From positions 1 through 64,000 of the forward strand of contig JAHBTM010000005.1 of assembly GCA_019638635.1 (NCBI GenBank): a stretch of DNA of 64,000 nt, read 5' to 3'. Numbering within the stretch: the stretch's first letter is position 1; every line of letters begins with the position of its first letter. The position numbers and the translations under genes are program-made. The notes under the pieces are model-generated. The model worked only from the letters and a program-made list of their open reading frames with translations, had not been told where the DNA came from and did not search any database. This DNA comes from Ferruginibacter sp. (GTDB lineage: Bacteria; Bacteroidota; Bacteroidia; Chitinophagales; Chitinophagaceae). Shown in pieces: positions 24,061 to 33,002 of this stretch.

Positions 24061-25305
24061 ATGGATGTTCAATCAATAAAAAACCGATTCGGTATCATCG
24101 GGAACTCTCCCGGCTTAAACCATGCATTGCATGTGGCCATACAGGTGGCAGCCACCGACCTGAGTGTACTCATTAACGGTGAAAGCGGCGTGGGTAAAGA
24201 AGTGTTCTCTCAGGTGATACACGCGCTCTCTGCGCGCAAACACAATCCATTTATTGCTGTGAACTGTGGTGCCATTCCGGAAGGCACAATTGATTCCGAA
24301 TTGTTCGGTCACGAAAAAGGATCTTTCACCGGTGCGGTTGACAGCCGTAAAGGATATTTTGAAACCGTAAACGGTGGTACCATTTTTCTGGATGAAATCG
24401 GAGAAATGCCCCTCGGCACACAGGCCCGCTTGTTGCGTGTACTGGAAGCCGGAGAATACATTCGCGTGGGCAGCAGTAAAGTGCAAAAAACAGATGTACG
24501 CGTAATCGCCGCTTCTAATAAAGATTTATTGGAACTCGCTCACCGCGGACGTTTCCGTGAAGATTTGTATTATCGTTTAAATACCGTTCCCATTCGCGTT
24601 CCGGCATTGCGCGACCGAAAAGATGACATCCTGCTTTTATTCAGAAAATTCACAGCCGACTTCGCAGACCGGTATAAAATGCCTTCAGTGCAACTCACCG
24701 AAGAAGCGAGGCAAATCCTGACCGAATATTCTTGGCCTGGTAATGTACGGGAGTTGAAAAATATTGCAGAACAAATTTCTGTGCTGAGTAAAGAAAAAAC
24801 CATCACCGCTGATCAGCTCAGAACCTTTTTACCCGAACAACCATTTGCCGGTTTACCGGTAGTGGCAGGCGGATCAAATAATGTAACACAAACAGAGTTT
24901 GCCAACGAAAGAGAAATCATTTACAAACTGTTTTTCGACATGAAAAAAGATGTGAATGAATTGAAGAAAATGTTTTTTGAGGTATTACAAAATCCGGCAA
25001 TGGCACAGAATATTCCGGCATACTACGGCGATCATAAATCGGTAGATTTTGAACCCTTGCCTTCCGGTGCCATTGTAACCCCTAAAAGCAATCAGCCTGT
25101 TTTCATCCGGCCCAACACTCCCGATGCCATTCAGCATCATGAAGAAGTAGATGAATCGTTAAGTATTGTAGACAAAGAAAAAGAACTCATCATAAAAGCA
25201 CTCAAAAAACACCGCGGGAAAAGAAGAGATGCATCTATTGACCTGGGCATCAGCGAACGTACACTCTATCGCAAACTGAAAGAATACGACATCGAAAACC
25301 TATGA
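24061..25305 (+). CDS. Sigma-54-dependent transcriptional activator without a receiver domain
   Basis: The 414-residue protein is an AAA+ enhancer-binding protein that remodels RpoN-RNA polymerase. Walker A is NGESGVGKE (residues 39-47), the sigma-54 loop reads GSFTGAV instead of the usual GAFTGA, and Walker B is GGTIFLDEIGE. The arginine-finger region FREDLYYRLN, the SWPGNVRELKNI segment and a C-terminal Fis-type helix-turn-helix (RDASIDLGISERTLYRKLKE) are all present. No N-terminal sensor is fused, so control must come from a partner or from expression. It begins right after miaB and overlaps the LptE-like gene by 4 bases; this miaB-activator-lptE-secG order is a familiar Bacteroidota arrangement. 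Confidence 0.93.
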   Translation: MDVQSIKNRFGIIGNSPGLNHALHVAIQVAATDLSVLINGESGVGKEVFSQVIHALSARKHNPFIAVNCGAIPEGTIDSELFGHEKGSFTGAVDSRKGYFETVNGGTIFLDEIGEMPLGTQARLLRVLEAGEYIRVGSSKVQKTDVRVIAASNKDLLELAHRGRFREDLYYRLNTVPIRVPALRDRKDDILLLFRKFTADFADRYKMPSVQLTEEARQILTEYSWPGNVRELKNIAEQISVLSKEKTITADQLRTFLPEQPFAGLPVVAGGSNNVTQTEFANEREIIYKLFFDMKKDVNELKKMFFEVLQNPAMAQNIPAYYGDHKSVDFEPLPSGAIVTPKSNQPVFIRPNTPDAIQHHEEVDESLSIVDKEKELIIKALKKHRGKRRDASIDLGISERTLYRKLKEYDIENL

Positions 25306-25838
25306 CGCAACGCTTCCACACATTCAAACGAAACGCACGTTTGCTGCTCGCCTTCACTGCATTGTTGTTGATGCATCAGTTTGCAACTTGTAAATATGGT
25401 TTTAAAGATGCTGCACCGATCCCTGCTGAAGTGAAAAACTTCAGGGTGAATTATTTTGAGAACAAAGCGCAATACATCAATTCAAGATTAAGCCCTGAAC
25501 TCACTGAAAAACTGAAACAGAAAATCATCAACACCACAAGATTACGGCAAACCAACAGCGACGATGCGCATTACGATATCAGTGGGTACTTGTCGCAATA
25601 CTACACCACCACTCAGGGAATTACAGGCAATACCGCTGGTACCAACCGTTTGCATGTAGGCTTCCATCTGTCATTTGTAAACACACTGGATGAAAATAAA
25701 AATTTTGAAGCCGATTTAATCCGCACATTCGATTTTCCTTCCACGCAATCGCTGGATCAGGCAGAGAGTGCGCTCAACGATGAAATTGTTCGGAATGTGG
25801 TGGATGAAATTTTCAACCGAATATTTTCAAACTGGTAA
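25302..25838 (+). CDS. LptE-like outer-membrane LPS-assembly lipoprotein
   Basis: The 178-residue protein has a signal with a lipobox FATC (Cys30) and mature sequence KYGFKDAAPIPAEVKNFRVNYF followed by SRLSPELTEKLKQKI. This is the pattern of Bacteroidota LptE, which plugs the LptD barrel and helps place lipopolysaccharide in the outer leaflet. The central DAHYDISGYLSQYY and the C-terminal IVRNVVDEIFNRIF also fit. The start overlaps the activator's stop (ATGA). LptD is not in the window. The call is by family pattern; sequence conservation in LptE is low. Confidence 0.8.
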   Translation: MTQRFHTFKRNARLLLAFTALLLMHQFATCKYGFKDAAPIPAEVKNFRVNYFENKAQYINSRLSPELTEKLKQKIINTTRLRQTNSDDAHYDISGYLSQYYTTTQGITGNTAGTNRLHVGFHLSFVNTLDENKNFEADLIRTFDFPSTQSLDQAESALNDEIVRNVVDEIFNRIFSNW

Positions 25839-25850
25839 TCATTCAATCCT

Positions 25851-25858
25851 TAGCTTTG
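25851..25858 (+). promoter_or_regulatory. -7 promoter box four bases before ATG 25863
   Basis: TAGCTTTG is followed by AAAC and the ATG, which predicts a leaderless transcript inside the miaB-secG run. Confidence 0.55.
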
Positions 25859-25862
25859 AAAC

Positions 25863-26672
25863 ATGTTGCAATCTGAACTATATCAGAAAATTTTTAGGGA
25901 GCAGGGCCAACCGTCGGTAGCCCGGATGGATGAAATGATTACTCAATATCCATGGTTTGCCGCTGCCCATTATTTCAGGCTGTATGCGGATGCCCGCTTG
26001 GATACACCCGCTGCACGAAAGGCCGCGCTCTTTTTCAACAATCCCTTGCTATTGCAATTGAGGCTGAATCAACCCAATCTCTCCTATCATGCCCCTGAAC
26101 CGCTTGAACTCGTATCGGAGATTCAAACGCCCGTACCTGAACCCACCACTGTATTAGAACCGGTGCAGCCGGAACCTGTAATAGATATAGTACCTGAAGT
26201 ACCATCTTCCAATATAGAAGACGTACAATCGCCCGTTCCAGAAGTGGAGATTGCACCCGAATTTGTTTCTACACCTGAGCCTTCCACCATACCTGCAGGA
26301 GGTGATTTGATGTTTGAACCGTTACATACCACCGACTATTTCGCATCGCAGGGCATTAAACTCAGTGAGGAAGCTAAAACCAACGACAAACTTGGTAAAC
26401 AGCTTAAAAGTTTTACTGAATGGCTGAAAACCATGAAGAAGTTACCTCCGGCGGCGGCACAAACCCAGGAAGACACCCCCATCGATACACGGGTTGCTGA
26501 AATTGCAGAAAAAAGTAATAAGGAATTGGAAATTTATACGGAATCGTTGGCAGATGTGTATCTGTCGCAGGGTAAAGTATCCAAAGCCCATGAGATATAC
26601 CGTAAATTAATTTTGCTGAATCCTGACAAAAGTGCTTACTTTGCAGCCAAAATTGACCAATCTAAAGTTTAA
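25863..26672 (+). CDS. Conserved Bacteroidota protein with Pro/Glu/Val-rich middle and C-terminal TPR-like helices
   Basis: The 269-residue protein starts with a helical module (QSELYQKIFREQ and MITQYPWFAAAHYFRLYAD) and continues through a low-complexity stretch of repeated Pro, Glu and Val (about residues 80-145). It ends with one TPR-like pair in ESLADVYLSQGKVSKAHEIY and RKLILLNPDKSAYFAAKI. No signal peptide or membrane segment is visible, so it is probably cytosolic. I do not know its role; the position directly before secG is conserved in relatives as far as I recall, which suggests an envelope or secretion link. Three bases separate it from secG. Confidence 0.7.
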   Translation: MLQSELYQKIFREQGQPSVARMDEMITQYPWFAAAHYFRLYADARLDTPAARKAALFFNNPLLLQLRLNQPNLSYHAPEPLELVSEIQTPVPEPTTVLEPVQPEPVIDIVPEVPSSNIEDVQSPVPEVEIAPEFVSTPEPSTIPAGGDLMFEPLHTTDYFASQGIKLSEEAKTNDKLGKQLKSFTEWLKTMKKLPPAAAQTQEDTPIDTRVAEIAEKSNKELEIYTESLADVYLSQGKVSKAHEIYRKLILLNPDKSAYFAAKIDQSKV

Positions 26673-26675
26673 TAT

Positions 26676-27035
26676 ATGTTATTGTTGTTTGGAGTTTTAA
26701 TCATCATTGCCTCTTTTATTCTGGGTTTCATTATTCTGGTGCAAAACCCCAAAGGTGGCGGTTTAACCGGTGTTTTGGGTGGATTCAGCAATCAATTGAT
26801 GGGCGTTCGTCAGTCAACGGATATTATGGAAAAAGGAACCTGGATTTTTGCAGCTGTCATTGGTGTGCTTTGCATCACCTCTGCTGCTTTCATCCCGAAA
26901 GGTACCAATTCACAAAATGATGAGTTACTGAAAGGCGTGAATACGCGTCCGGCTACAAGTACACCGGCCACTACACCTGCCAACACAGGAACAATGCCGG
27001 CTACTACTCCGGCGCCTGTAACTCCGGCACCATAA
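26676..27035 (+). CDS. secG: Preprotein translocase subunit SecG
   Basis: SecG supports the SecYE channel during protein export. The 119-residue protein has two membrane helices (residues 2-21 and about 52-72) separated by the conserved loop VQNPKGGGLTGVLGG and GVRQSTDIMEKGTW, which define the family. After the second helix a low-complexity tail of about 35 residues, built of Pro, Ala and Thr, replaces the usual short C-terminus. Such tails are frequent in Bacteroidota SecG. A strong terminator follows directly. Confidence 0.93.
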   Translation: MLLLFGVLIIIASFILGFIILVQNPKGGGLTGVLGGFSNQLMGVRQSTDIMEKGTWIFAAVIGVLCITSAAFIPKGTNSQNDELLKGVNTRPATSTPATTPANTGTMPATTPAPVTPAP

Positions 27036-27058
27036 TTCTTTTTTAAAATTACTTTCCA

Positions 27059-27083
27059 CCCCGCCGTTCAAGCGGGGTTTTTT
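27059..27083 (+). terminator. Rho-independent terminator after secG
   Basis: CCCCGC, a 7-base loop and GCGGGG are followed by six T, 24 bases after the secG stop codon. Confidence 0.9.
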
Positions 27084-27109
27084 ATTTACTTTGTTTTCAT
27101 CTATACCGC

Positions 27110-28135
27110 ATGAAAAAAATCATTGCCTCCTTGCTGATTATCCTTTTGCTGGCTGCCCTTTTTATTGCATGGAAAGTGTTCGGTCCTTCAGTGCACGCTC
27201 CTGAAGGTAACTATCTATACATCCGAAGCAACCACAATATGGATTCACTAAAGCAAACGCTTATTCAGGAAAAAATCCTGAGCAGCACCTTCTACTTTGA
27301 TCGCGTGCGGAAGCTATCCCGTGTGCATTTCCATAAAGTGAAACCGGGACGGTATAAAATCGAAGACGGCAGTAACCTGATTGACCTGATCCGCAAATTG
27401 AAACGTGGCCAGCAAGAACCGGTGCGCTTCGTAATTAATAAGTTGCGAACCAAAGAAGACCTGGCCGCCAGAATTGGCCGCCACTTTGAATGTGATTCTG
27501 CTCAAGCCATCCGGTACCTACTGAACAATGACTCACTCAAAAAATGGAACCTCGACACCAATACGGTGATGGGGGTTGTCATTCCAAATACCTATCTTTT
27601 AAATTGGAACGGCTCGGTCGACCACATCCTCAACAGGCTGCAATCAGAACAGAAAAAATTCTGGAACAACGAACGATTGGAAAAGGCCCGTCAATTGAAA
27701 TTATCGCCCATACAGGTATACACCCTGGCCAGTATTGTAGAGGAAGAAACCAACAAGAAAGAAGACAAAGGTAAAATTGCAAGCGTGTACCTGAACCGCT
27801 ACCGCAAAGGCATGAAACTGCAGGCCGACCCTACCGTTAAGTATGCATTGCGCGATTTCGGCATCAAACGGGTGTATTATAAACACCTTTCCGTACCATC
27901 GCCTTATAACACCTATTATACCTCCGGATTACCACCCGGCCCCATTTGCACACCCTCACCCCAAACCATAGACGAAGTTTTGAATGCACCTGAAACAGCA
28001 TACCTGTTTTTTGTTGCCAAACCCACTTTCGACGGATTCTCTAACTTTGCCACTGACTACAGCGAACATATGAAATATGCGCGCGCCTATCAAAAGGCAT
28101 TAGACAGTCTGATGCAGTCAAAACAAACAAAATAG
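27110..28135 (+). CDS. mltG: Endolytic murein transglycosylase (MltG/YceG)
   Basis: MltG cleaves nascent glycan strands at the inner membrane and thereby sets their length. The 341-residue protein has an N-terminal membrane anchor (about residues 3-24), a LysM-like segment with KVKPGRYKIEDGSNLIDLI, and the catalytic domain with the active Glu in LASIVEEETNKKEDKGKIA. Further family patterns are LQADPTVKYAL, SPYNTYYTSGLPPGPICTP and YLFFVAKPTFDGFSNF (with F-A-T before the last Tyr region). The stop TAG shares its last base with the GTG start of the next gene. A TTACTTTG box just after the secG terminator is a weak promoter candidate. Confidence 0.95.
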   Translation: MKKIIASLLIILLLAALFIAWKVFGPSVHAPEGNYLYIRSNHNMDSLKQTLIQEKILSSTFYFDRVRKLSRVHFHKVKPGRYKIEDGSNLIDLIRKLKRGQQEPVRFVINKLRTKEDLAARIGRHFECDSAQAIRYLLNNDSLKKWNLDTNTVMGVVIPNTYLLNWNGSVDHILNRLQSEQKKFWNNERLEKARQLKLSPIQVYTLASIVEEETNKKEDKGKIASVYLNRYRKGMKLQADPTVKYALRDFGIKRVYYKHLSVPSPYNTYYTSGLPPGPICTPSPQTIDEVLNAPETAYLFFVAKPTFDGFSNFATDYSEHMKYARAYQKALDSLMQSKQTK

Positions 28136-29079
28136 TGCTCACACCCTTAGAAAAAATATTTTTTAAAAACAAACCCGTTGCTTTTTTATTACGAAAAAGC
28201 AAACACTGGTATTTACCAGGTTTTGAAGGGCATGCACTTTTTGATGTACTGCAAACTTTTTACGGACAAATTAAAACGCAGAGTATGCGTGAAAGGGCAT
28301 CGGCTATCTCCTATAACTTCATCATGGCCATCCCGCCGTCGTTATTGTTTTTGTTTACGCTGATTCCCCATTTGCCATTTATTTCTGCTACCAGTATTAA
28401 AACACAGTTACATACGTTCATACTCGATATTGTTCCTTCACCCCAATACAATCAGGAAATCATACGCCTTGTAGATTCCATCATTGATGGTTCCAAATTC
28501 GGTTTGCTCTCATTCGGTTTATTTCTTTCATTATTTTTTGCCTCGAACGGCATCATGGGGCTTATGCGTTCTTTCAACCGTAAATATGCAGGTTTTATCA
28601 ACCGGAAATCTTTAAGAAAACGATGGCTGTCGATTAAGATTACGGTTATTTTATTCGGGCTCCTGCTCGCGTATCTGTTGATGTTGGTGATGCAGGGGCA
28701 ACTGTTGAAACTGTTGGTTGAGAACCCTACACTGCGCGACTGGATCCGATATACGCGCTGGGGTTTTATGATTTTATTGGTATATTATGCGATTGCCTTC
28801 ATTTACCGTTACGCACCCGCTGTCTATAAAAAATGGAAGTTCCTGTCGCCCGGGACCATTGTAGCCACCACTTTGTGCATCCTCGCCTCGGCAGTGTTCA
28901 CCCTGTTCATTAAAAATTTCGCACAATTGAATGCCTTGTATGGTTCGCTGGGAACTGTAATGATGGTGATGGCACTGATATACATCAATTCATTTGCGTT
29001 ACTGATTGGCTTTGAACTCAATGTAAGTATCAACACCCTTTCTCGCCAGCGTCGTGAAGCCGAAAAACCGGCCATGTAA
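28135..29079 (+). CDS. YihY/BrkB-family inner-membrane protein
   Basis: The 314-residue protein has about six membrane segments and the family patterns QSMRERASAISYNFIMAIPPS near the start and SLGTVMMVMALIYINSFALL towards the end. YihY proteins were once misnamed ribonuclease BN; their true role, possibly a transporter, is not settled. Translation starts at a GTG that shares one base with the mltG stop (TAGTG), and there is no in-frame ATG before the first conserved segment. Tight coupling with mltG suggests a link to envelope growth, but this is only context. Confidence 0.85.
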   Translation: MLTPLEKIFFKNKPVAFLLRKSKHWYLPGFEGHALFDVLQTFYGQIKTQSMRERASAISYNFIMAIPPSLLFLFTLIPHLPFISATSIKTQLHTFILDIVPSPQYNQEIIRLVDSIIDGSKFGLLSFGLFLSLFFASNGIMGLMRSFNRKYAGFINRKSLRKRWLSIKITVILFGLLLAYLLMLVMQGQLLKLLVENPTLRDWIRYTRWGFMILLVYYAIAFIYRYAPAVYKKWKFLSPGTIVATTLCILASAVFTLFIKNFAQLNALYGSLGTVMMVMALIYINSFALLIGFELNVSINTLSRQRREAEKPAM

Positions 29080-29149
29080 TTTTTACACCTCTTTATCATC
29101 TTGTTTCTGCAAACAACAGTACATTTACTGCCTAAAAAAATGTACAGTT

Positions 29150-29755
29150 ATGAAAAAATTCGTCCTACTCTCTTTTGTATTAGCCTTAACTTGTTTTCAC
29201 CAACTCATAGCCGACCCTCTGCCAATTGGAAGTAAAATGCCGATGGCAGATGTAAAAATGCTTAGCATTCATGGCAAAGAGGTTTCCATGAAGGATATGC
29301 TCTCCAAAAACGGCGTGCTGGTGATTTTTAGTTGCAATACTTGTCCGTATGTAATTAAAAACGAAAAACGCATCAAAGAAATCACTGCCTATGCCCTGAA
29401 AAACGGATTTGGAGTTATTGTACTGAACAGCAATGAAGCACAACGTGGAGATGTAGACAGTTACGATGCCATGAAGGCTTACGCCAAAAAACAAAAGTAT
29501 ACTTTCAATTATGTGATTGATAAAAACCATGCAATAGCGGATGCCTTCGATGCCAAAAGAACACCGGAATGTTTTCTCTTCAACAAAGATTTAACCCTGG
29601 TATATCATGGAGCCATTGATGACAGCCCTGCAGATGCGTCTGCCGTGCAAAGGGTACACTTAAAAGAAGCCATCAATGAGTGTGCTGCCGGTAATGCGGT
29701 CAGTATTCAGGAATCCAAGAGCATCGGTTGTACCATCAAGCGTTTAAAATCTTAA
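29150..29755 (+). CDS. Exported thioredoxin-fold redoxin (AhpC/TSA-like)
   Basis: The 201-residue protein has a signal peptide (MKKFVLLSFVLALTCFHQL, cleavage near LIA/DPLP), then the redoxin pattern LPIGSKMPMADVKML, a CxxC site in VLVIFSCNTCPYVIKNEKR, and VIDKNHAIADAFDAKRTPEC near the cis-Pro. This fits periplasmic peroxiredoxin/thiol-disulfide proteins common in Bacteroidota. The start at 29150 was chosen for the signal peptide; the frame runs open through upstream non-coding DNA. Its 3' end converges with another thioredoxin-like gene only 10 bases away. The physiological substrate is unknown. Confidence 0.82.
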   Translation: MKKFVLLSFVLALTCFHQLIADPLPIGSKMPMADVKMLSIHGKEVSMKDMLSKNGVLVIFSCNTCPYVIKNEKRIKEITAYALKNGFGVIVLNSNEAQRGDVDSYDAMKAYAKKQKYTFNYVIDKNHAIADAFDAKRTPECFLFNKDLTLVYHGAIDDSPADASAVQRVHLKEAINECAAGNAVSIQESKSIGCTIKRLKS

Positions 29756-29765
29756 CCATACCTCG

Positions 29766-30245
29766 TTACGGAGCAAGTGCTGTCTGCACCTCACGCATCA
29801 GCTCTTGTTCCGTCATTTCTGATTCAAAGAATTTCCTATATCCCGTAGAAGGATTAACAATGAGGGTGGCCGGGATGCTGCCCGACCAGGAAGGGTCTAC
29901 AAAAGGACAAAAATAATCAGCATTCGTTTCATCCAGCCAAACTACCGGTACCGTATATCCGCGTTTTGATACAAATTTTTCCAGTTTGCTCGGATACATC
30001 TGTTTCAGGTCAACACTCACCAACAGCAATTCCGTTTGTTCAGGCATCGATTGATGCACACGAATAAAACCGGGAATTTCTTCAATACAGGGCTTACAAA
30101 AGGTAGCCCACATGTTTACAATCAGCACCTTGTTCCCCGGTTTACGGATATACGCGCCTAAATCCTGAATTTTCCAGCGGGGAATGCTTTGCGCTCCCGC
30201 CTGAAGCATACAAATGCAGCACAACAGTATCAACCCTATTCTCAT
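29766..30245 (-). CDS. TlpA-like periplasmic thioredoxin
   Basis: The 159-residue protein has a signal peptide ending QAGA before Gln and a thioredoxin fold with the active site VNMWATFCKPCIEEIPGF (CxxC). A distinctive VWLDETNADYFCPFVDPSWSGS insert and the cis-Pro segment SIPATLIVNP follow. It should act as a thiol-disulfide reductant in the periplasm, for example in cytochrome maturation, but no such partner lies nearby. A one-base variant of the promoter box, TAATTTCG at 30257-30250, ends four bases before the ATG. It faces the redoxin gene tail to tail. Confidence 0.85.
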   Translation of the reverse strand: MRIGLILLCCICMLQAGAQSIPRWKIQDLGAYIRKPGNKVLIVNMWATFCKPCIEEIPGFIRVHQSMPEQTELLLVSVDLKQMYPSKLEKFVSKRGYTVPVVWLDETNADYFCPFVDPSWSGSIPATLIVNPSTGYRKFFESEMTEQELMREVQTALAP

Positions 30246-30326
30246 TGCCCGAAATTACAGTGAATACAGCCGAATTACCTTAAAATGTGCTTAAAAAAAT
30301 TGCTTGGTTAGTTACGGCGCATCAAG

Positions 30327-30334
30327 TAGTTTTG
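30327..30334 (+). promoter_or_regulatory. Promoter of lpdA with -7 and possible -33 elements
   Basis: TAGTTTTG fits TAnnTTTG and a TTG at 30304-30306 lies 20 bases upstream, close to the spacing known for Bacteroidota promoters. The leader would be about 60 bases. Confidence 0.55.
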
Positions 30335-30401
30335 CGTGGCTCAGCGGTTGGACTTTCAACAGTTGTTCAGCTATCATTCACATTAAATTAAAACTTGGTT
30401 T

Positions 30402-31790
30402 ATGGCATATGATGTAATTGTTATCGGCAGCGGTCCCGGTGGATATCCAGCCGCTATTCGTTCCAGCCAATTGGGCAAAAAGGTGGTCATCATTGAGCGC
30501 GAGAGTTTAGGTGGCATTTGTTTAAATTGGGGTTGCATTCCTACCAAAGCCCTCTTGAAAAGTGCCCAGGTGTATGAATATGCCAAGCATGCCGACAGCT
30601 ATGGCATCCAGGTAGGCCAGGCTTCTCACGATTTTGGAAAAGTCATTACCCGTAGCCGCGGCGTAGCCGATAAAATGAGCAAGGGAATACAATTCCTGAT
30701 GAAGAAGAATAAAATTGATGTGGTGATGGGCACAGCCAAATTACTACAACCCGGTAAAGTTGAAGTGACCGCCGCTGATGGTTCTAAACAAACCATCGAA
30801 GCCAAGAATATCATCATCGCTACCGGCGGAAGAGCGCGTGAATTGCCTTCCATGCCCATTGATGGGAAAAAGATTATCGGATACAGAGAAGCCATGTCGC
30901 TCAGCAGCCAACCCAAAAGCATGATCATCTGCGGCAGTGGGGCTATTGGTGCAGAGTTTGCCTACTTCTACAACAGCATGGGCACACAAGTGACCATCGT
31001 GGAATATATGCCTCGCATTGTTCCTGTGGAAGACGAAGACATCAGCAAAGAACTCGAAAAACAATACAAAAAACAAGGTATACAAATCATGACCGGCAGC
31101 GAGGTACTAAAGGTGGATACCTCAGGCAATGGTGTGAAAGCTACCGTTAAAACTGCTTCCGGAGAACAAGTGCTTGAAGCGGATATCCTCCTCAGCGCTG
31201 TAGGCGTGGTAGCGAATATTGAAAACCTCGGACTGGAAGCACTCGGCATTAAAACCGATAAAGGGAAAATTGTGGTGGATGTACATCAGCAAACATCGGT
31301 ACCCGGTATGTATGCCATTGGGGATTGTACACCCGGCCAGGCACTGGCACACGTTGCTGCCAAAGAAGGTATCAATGCAGCTGAACATTTGAGCGGCCAC
31401 AAAGTGGAACCGATGGATTACAACAATATACCCGGTTGTACATATACCACACCTGAAATTGCATCCGTTGGGTATACCGAAAAAGCAGCGAAGGATGCTG
31501 GGTATGAAATTAAAGTGGGTAAATTCCCGTTCATGGCCAGCGGAAAAGCAAGTGCTGCCGGGGCTACGGAAGGTTTTGTAAAAGTAATTTTCGATGCCAA
31601 ATACGGCGAATTCCTCGGTTGCCACATGATTGGAGCCAATGTAACTGAAATGATTGCTGAAGCTGTGGTAGCCCGCAAACTGGAAACCACCGCCCATGAA
31701 ATCCTGAATGCGGTTCATCCACACCCTACCATGAGTGAAGGACTGAAAGAAGCTACAGCCGCAGCATACGGAGAGGCCATCGATATTTAA
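30402..31790 (+). CDS. lpdA: Dihydrolipoyl dehydrogenase (E3)
   Basis: This flavoenzyme reoxidises lipoyl groups of the 2-oxoacid dehydrogenase complexes and the glycine cleavage system, passing electrons to NAD. The 462-residue protein has the FAD loop GSGPGG (residues 10-14 region), the redox-active Cys40 and Cys45 in GGICLNWGCIPTKALL, the NAD loop ICGSGAIGAEFA, the second FAD motif YAIGDCTPGQALAH and the catalytic His441-Glu446 pair in HPHPTMSE. All catalytic residues are present. An E2 gene lies 15 kb away at 46570, and no E1 is in the window. A strong terminator follows. Confidence 0.97.
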   Translation: MAYDVIVIGSGPGGYPAAIRSSQLGKKVVIIERESLGGICLNWGCIPTKALLKSAQVYEYAKHADSYGIQVGQASHDFGKVITRSRGVADKMSKGIQFLMKKNKIDVVMGTAKLLQPGKVEVTAADGSKQTIEAKNIIIATGGRARELPSMPIDGKKIIGYREAMSLSSQPKSMIICGSGAIGAEFAYFYNSMGTQVTIVEYMPRIVPVEDEDISKELEKQYKKQGIQIMTGSEVLKVDTSGNGVKATVKTASGEQVLEADILLSAVGVVANIENLGLEALGIKTDKGKIVVDVHQQTSVPGMYAIGDCTPGQALAHVAAKEGINAAEHLSGHKVEPMDYNNIPGCTYTTPEIASVGYTEKAAKDAGYEIKVGKFPFMASGKASAAGATEGFVKVIFDAKYGEFLGCHMIGANVTEMIAEAVVARKLETTAHEILNAVHPHPTMSEGLKEATAAAYGEAIDI

Positions 31791-31815
31791 CAAAAAACCT
31801 GGTATATAAAAATAA

Positions 31816-31848
31816 AAAAGAGCATCCCACACAAATGGATGCTCTTTT
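31816..31848 (+). terminator. Rho-independent terminator after lpdA
   Basis: A 12-bp stem (AAAAGAGCATCC / GGATGCTCTTTT) with a 9-base loop lies 25 bases after the lpdA stop. Its A- and T-rich ends may let it work in both directions. Confidence 0.85.
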
Positions 31849-31976
31849 CGTTTATTCCTAACAGTGATGTATCACATTATCTTCAGTGGTGCGCAGATTT
31901 TTTCGATGAATGTATTTTAAAAATCTGTGATATTCAGAGGGAACAAATTTTTTCTGGATCTACGCAGGGAAAATCA

Positions 31977-32729
31977 TCAACTCCCAAAAACTTTCTTAAG
32001 TATATCACTCACACGAGCAGCCGGGTTTTTACGGATCTTTTGCTCTTCGAGTGCTATGGTATGAAACAAACCATTCAACGCGCGTTCAGTAACATACATC
32101 GCTAAATCCGTTTCCACTTTATTGGGAGACACTTTATTGTATTGTTTAAACACATCTTCCCAGTATGCCGTAGCATTTACTTTATCGAGTGATTGTTCTA
32201 TTACCGGACGAAACTGTTCAGTTAAACGCACCGTAGTGGCCTGCTTCAGGAATTCCGTAGCCGCAAAATCTCCTCCACGCAAAATATTTAGTCCATCAGT
32301 AACCGTCATGCCTTTAATGGCGCTGATAAAAATATCGGTTGCACCGCCTGCAGCATCTTCCGCCGCACGGTTCATCGAAACAATAGCCTTATCTACCAAA
32401 CTCGACATACCCAATCTGCGCAAGGTAGTCTCCACTTTTTTCGCTTCTTCGGGCATCACAATTTTAATTGCCTCGTTTTTCAGGAAACCATCCGCCCGAT
32501 GCAGCAACGCTGTACTGTTCACGGCACCGGTACTGAGCGCCTCTTTCAAACCGGCTATGATTTCATCATTCGTTAAACTGCCGGAATTACTTTTGCCGGT
32601 CAGTCCACCGAGTACACCCTGCACTTTCGAACTGTCTTTTCCGGCTGCCTTTTTTACTTTGTTCAGATTGATTTGCGAAAATCCTTGGAATGAAAATGTA
32701 AGAGATACTAGGAGTAGGATTAATTTCAT
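31977..32729 (-). CDS. DUF4197 secreted protein
   Basis: The 250-residue protein has a signal peptide ending QGFS before Gln and matches DUF4197, with patterns EIIAGLKEALSTGAVNS near the start, ADGFLKNEAIKIVMPEEAKK in the middle, and ALNGLFHTIALEEQKIRKNP near the end. The fold is predicted mostly alpha-helical and periplasmic; the function is unknown. The ATG at 32729 begins the signal peptide; an ATG at 32759 would add ten residues upstream of the promoter box. TACATTTG at 32751-32744 is 14 bases before this ATG. Confidence 0.85.
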   Translation of the reverse strand: MKLILLLVSLTFSFQGFSQINLNKVKKAAGKDSSKVQGVLGGLTGKSNSGSLTNDEIIAGLKEALSTGAVNSTALLHRADGFLKNEAIKIVMPEEAKKVETTLRRLGMSSLVDKAIVSMNRAAEDAAGGATDIFISAIKGMTVTDGLNILRGGDFAATEFLKQATTVRLTEQFRPVIEQSLDKVNATAYWEDVFKQYNKVSPNKVETDLAMYVTERALNGLFHTIALEEQKIRKNPAARVSDILKKVFGS

Positions 32730-32743
32730 ATGATATATTTTCT

Positions 32744-32751
32744 CAAATGTA
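32744..32751 (-). promoter_or_regulatory. -7 promoter box of the DUF4197 gene
   Basis: TACATTTG matches TAnnTTTG and lies 14 bases before the ATG at 32729. Confidence 0.5.
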
Positions 32752-32937
32752 ACTTTCATTATCTAAAAAAAGGGTTAATAAACTCTATGACAAATATTTT
32801 TTTTGAAGCTCATGTTACCGTAACGCACCATATTTCCACCCGCCATACGCCTTAGTCCGGCACAAAACCTTGTCTACATAAGCTTCACCGGGCTAAGTTG
32901 CTGCTGTCGGGGCTATGGATCATGGCTGTAATTACGC

Positions 32938-33002
32938 ATGAAGTATCTATTTGATTAAACACTGATGTATATTTAACGAACATTCACTGAAAGATACTTC
33001 AT
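32938..33002 (+). repeat. 11-bp perfect inverted repeat ending at the ATG of the saccharopine-dehydrogenase-like gene
   Basis: ATGAAGTATCT (32938-32948) is the exact reverse complement of AGATACTTCAT (32992-33002); the right arm directly touches the start codon at 33003. The 43 bases between contain a promoter-like TATATTTA. Confidence 0.75.

Larger units (their letters stand above)
32730..33002. other. Divergent intergenic region with two inverted repeats
   Basis: No gene is visible in these 273 bases. They contain the DUF4197 promoter box (32751-32744), a small palindrome GTTACCGTAAC (32814-32824), a TATATTTA box near 32966-32973 and the 11-bp inverted repeat described separately. Confidence 0.6.

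Noticed and set aside
28135..29079. Ribonuclease BN
   Set aside because: The name is historical; the protein is a polytopic membrane protein without any nuclease motif, and RNase BN is a different protein family.
32814..32824. Palindrome GTTACCGTAAC as a regulator site
   Set aside because: It is only 5 bp per arm, isolated and far from both promoter boxes, so chance is likely.
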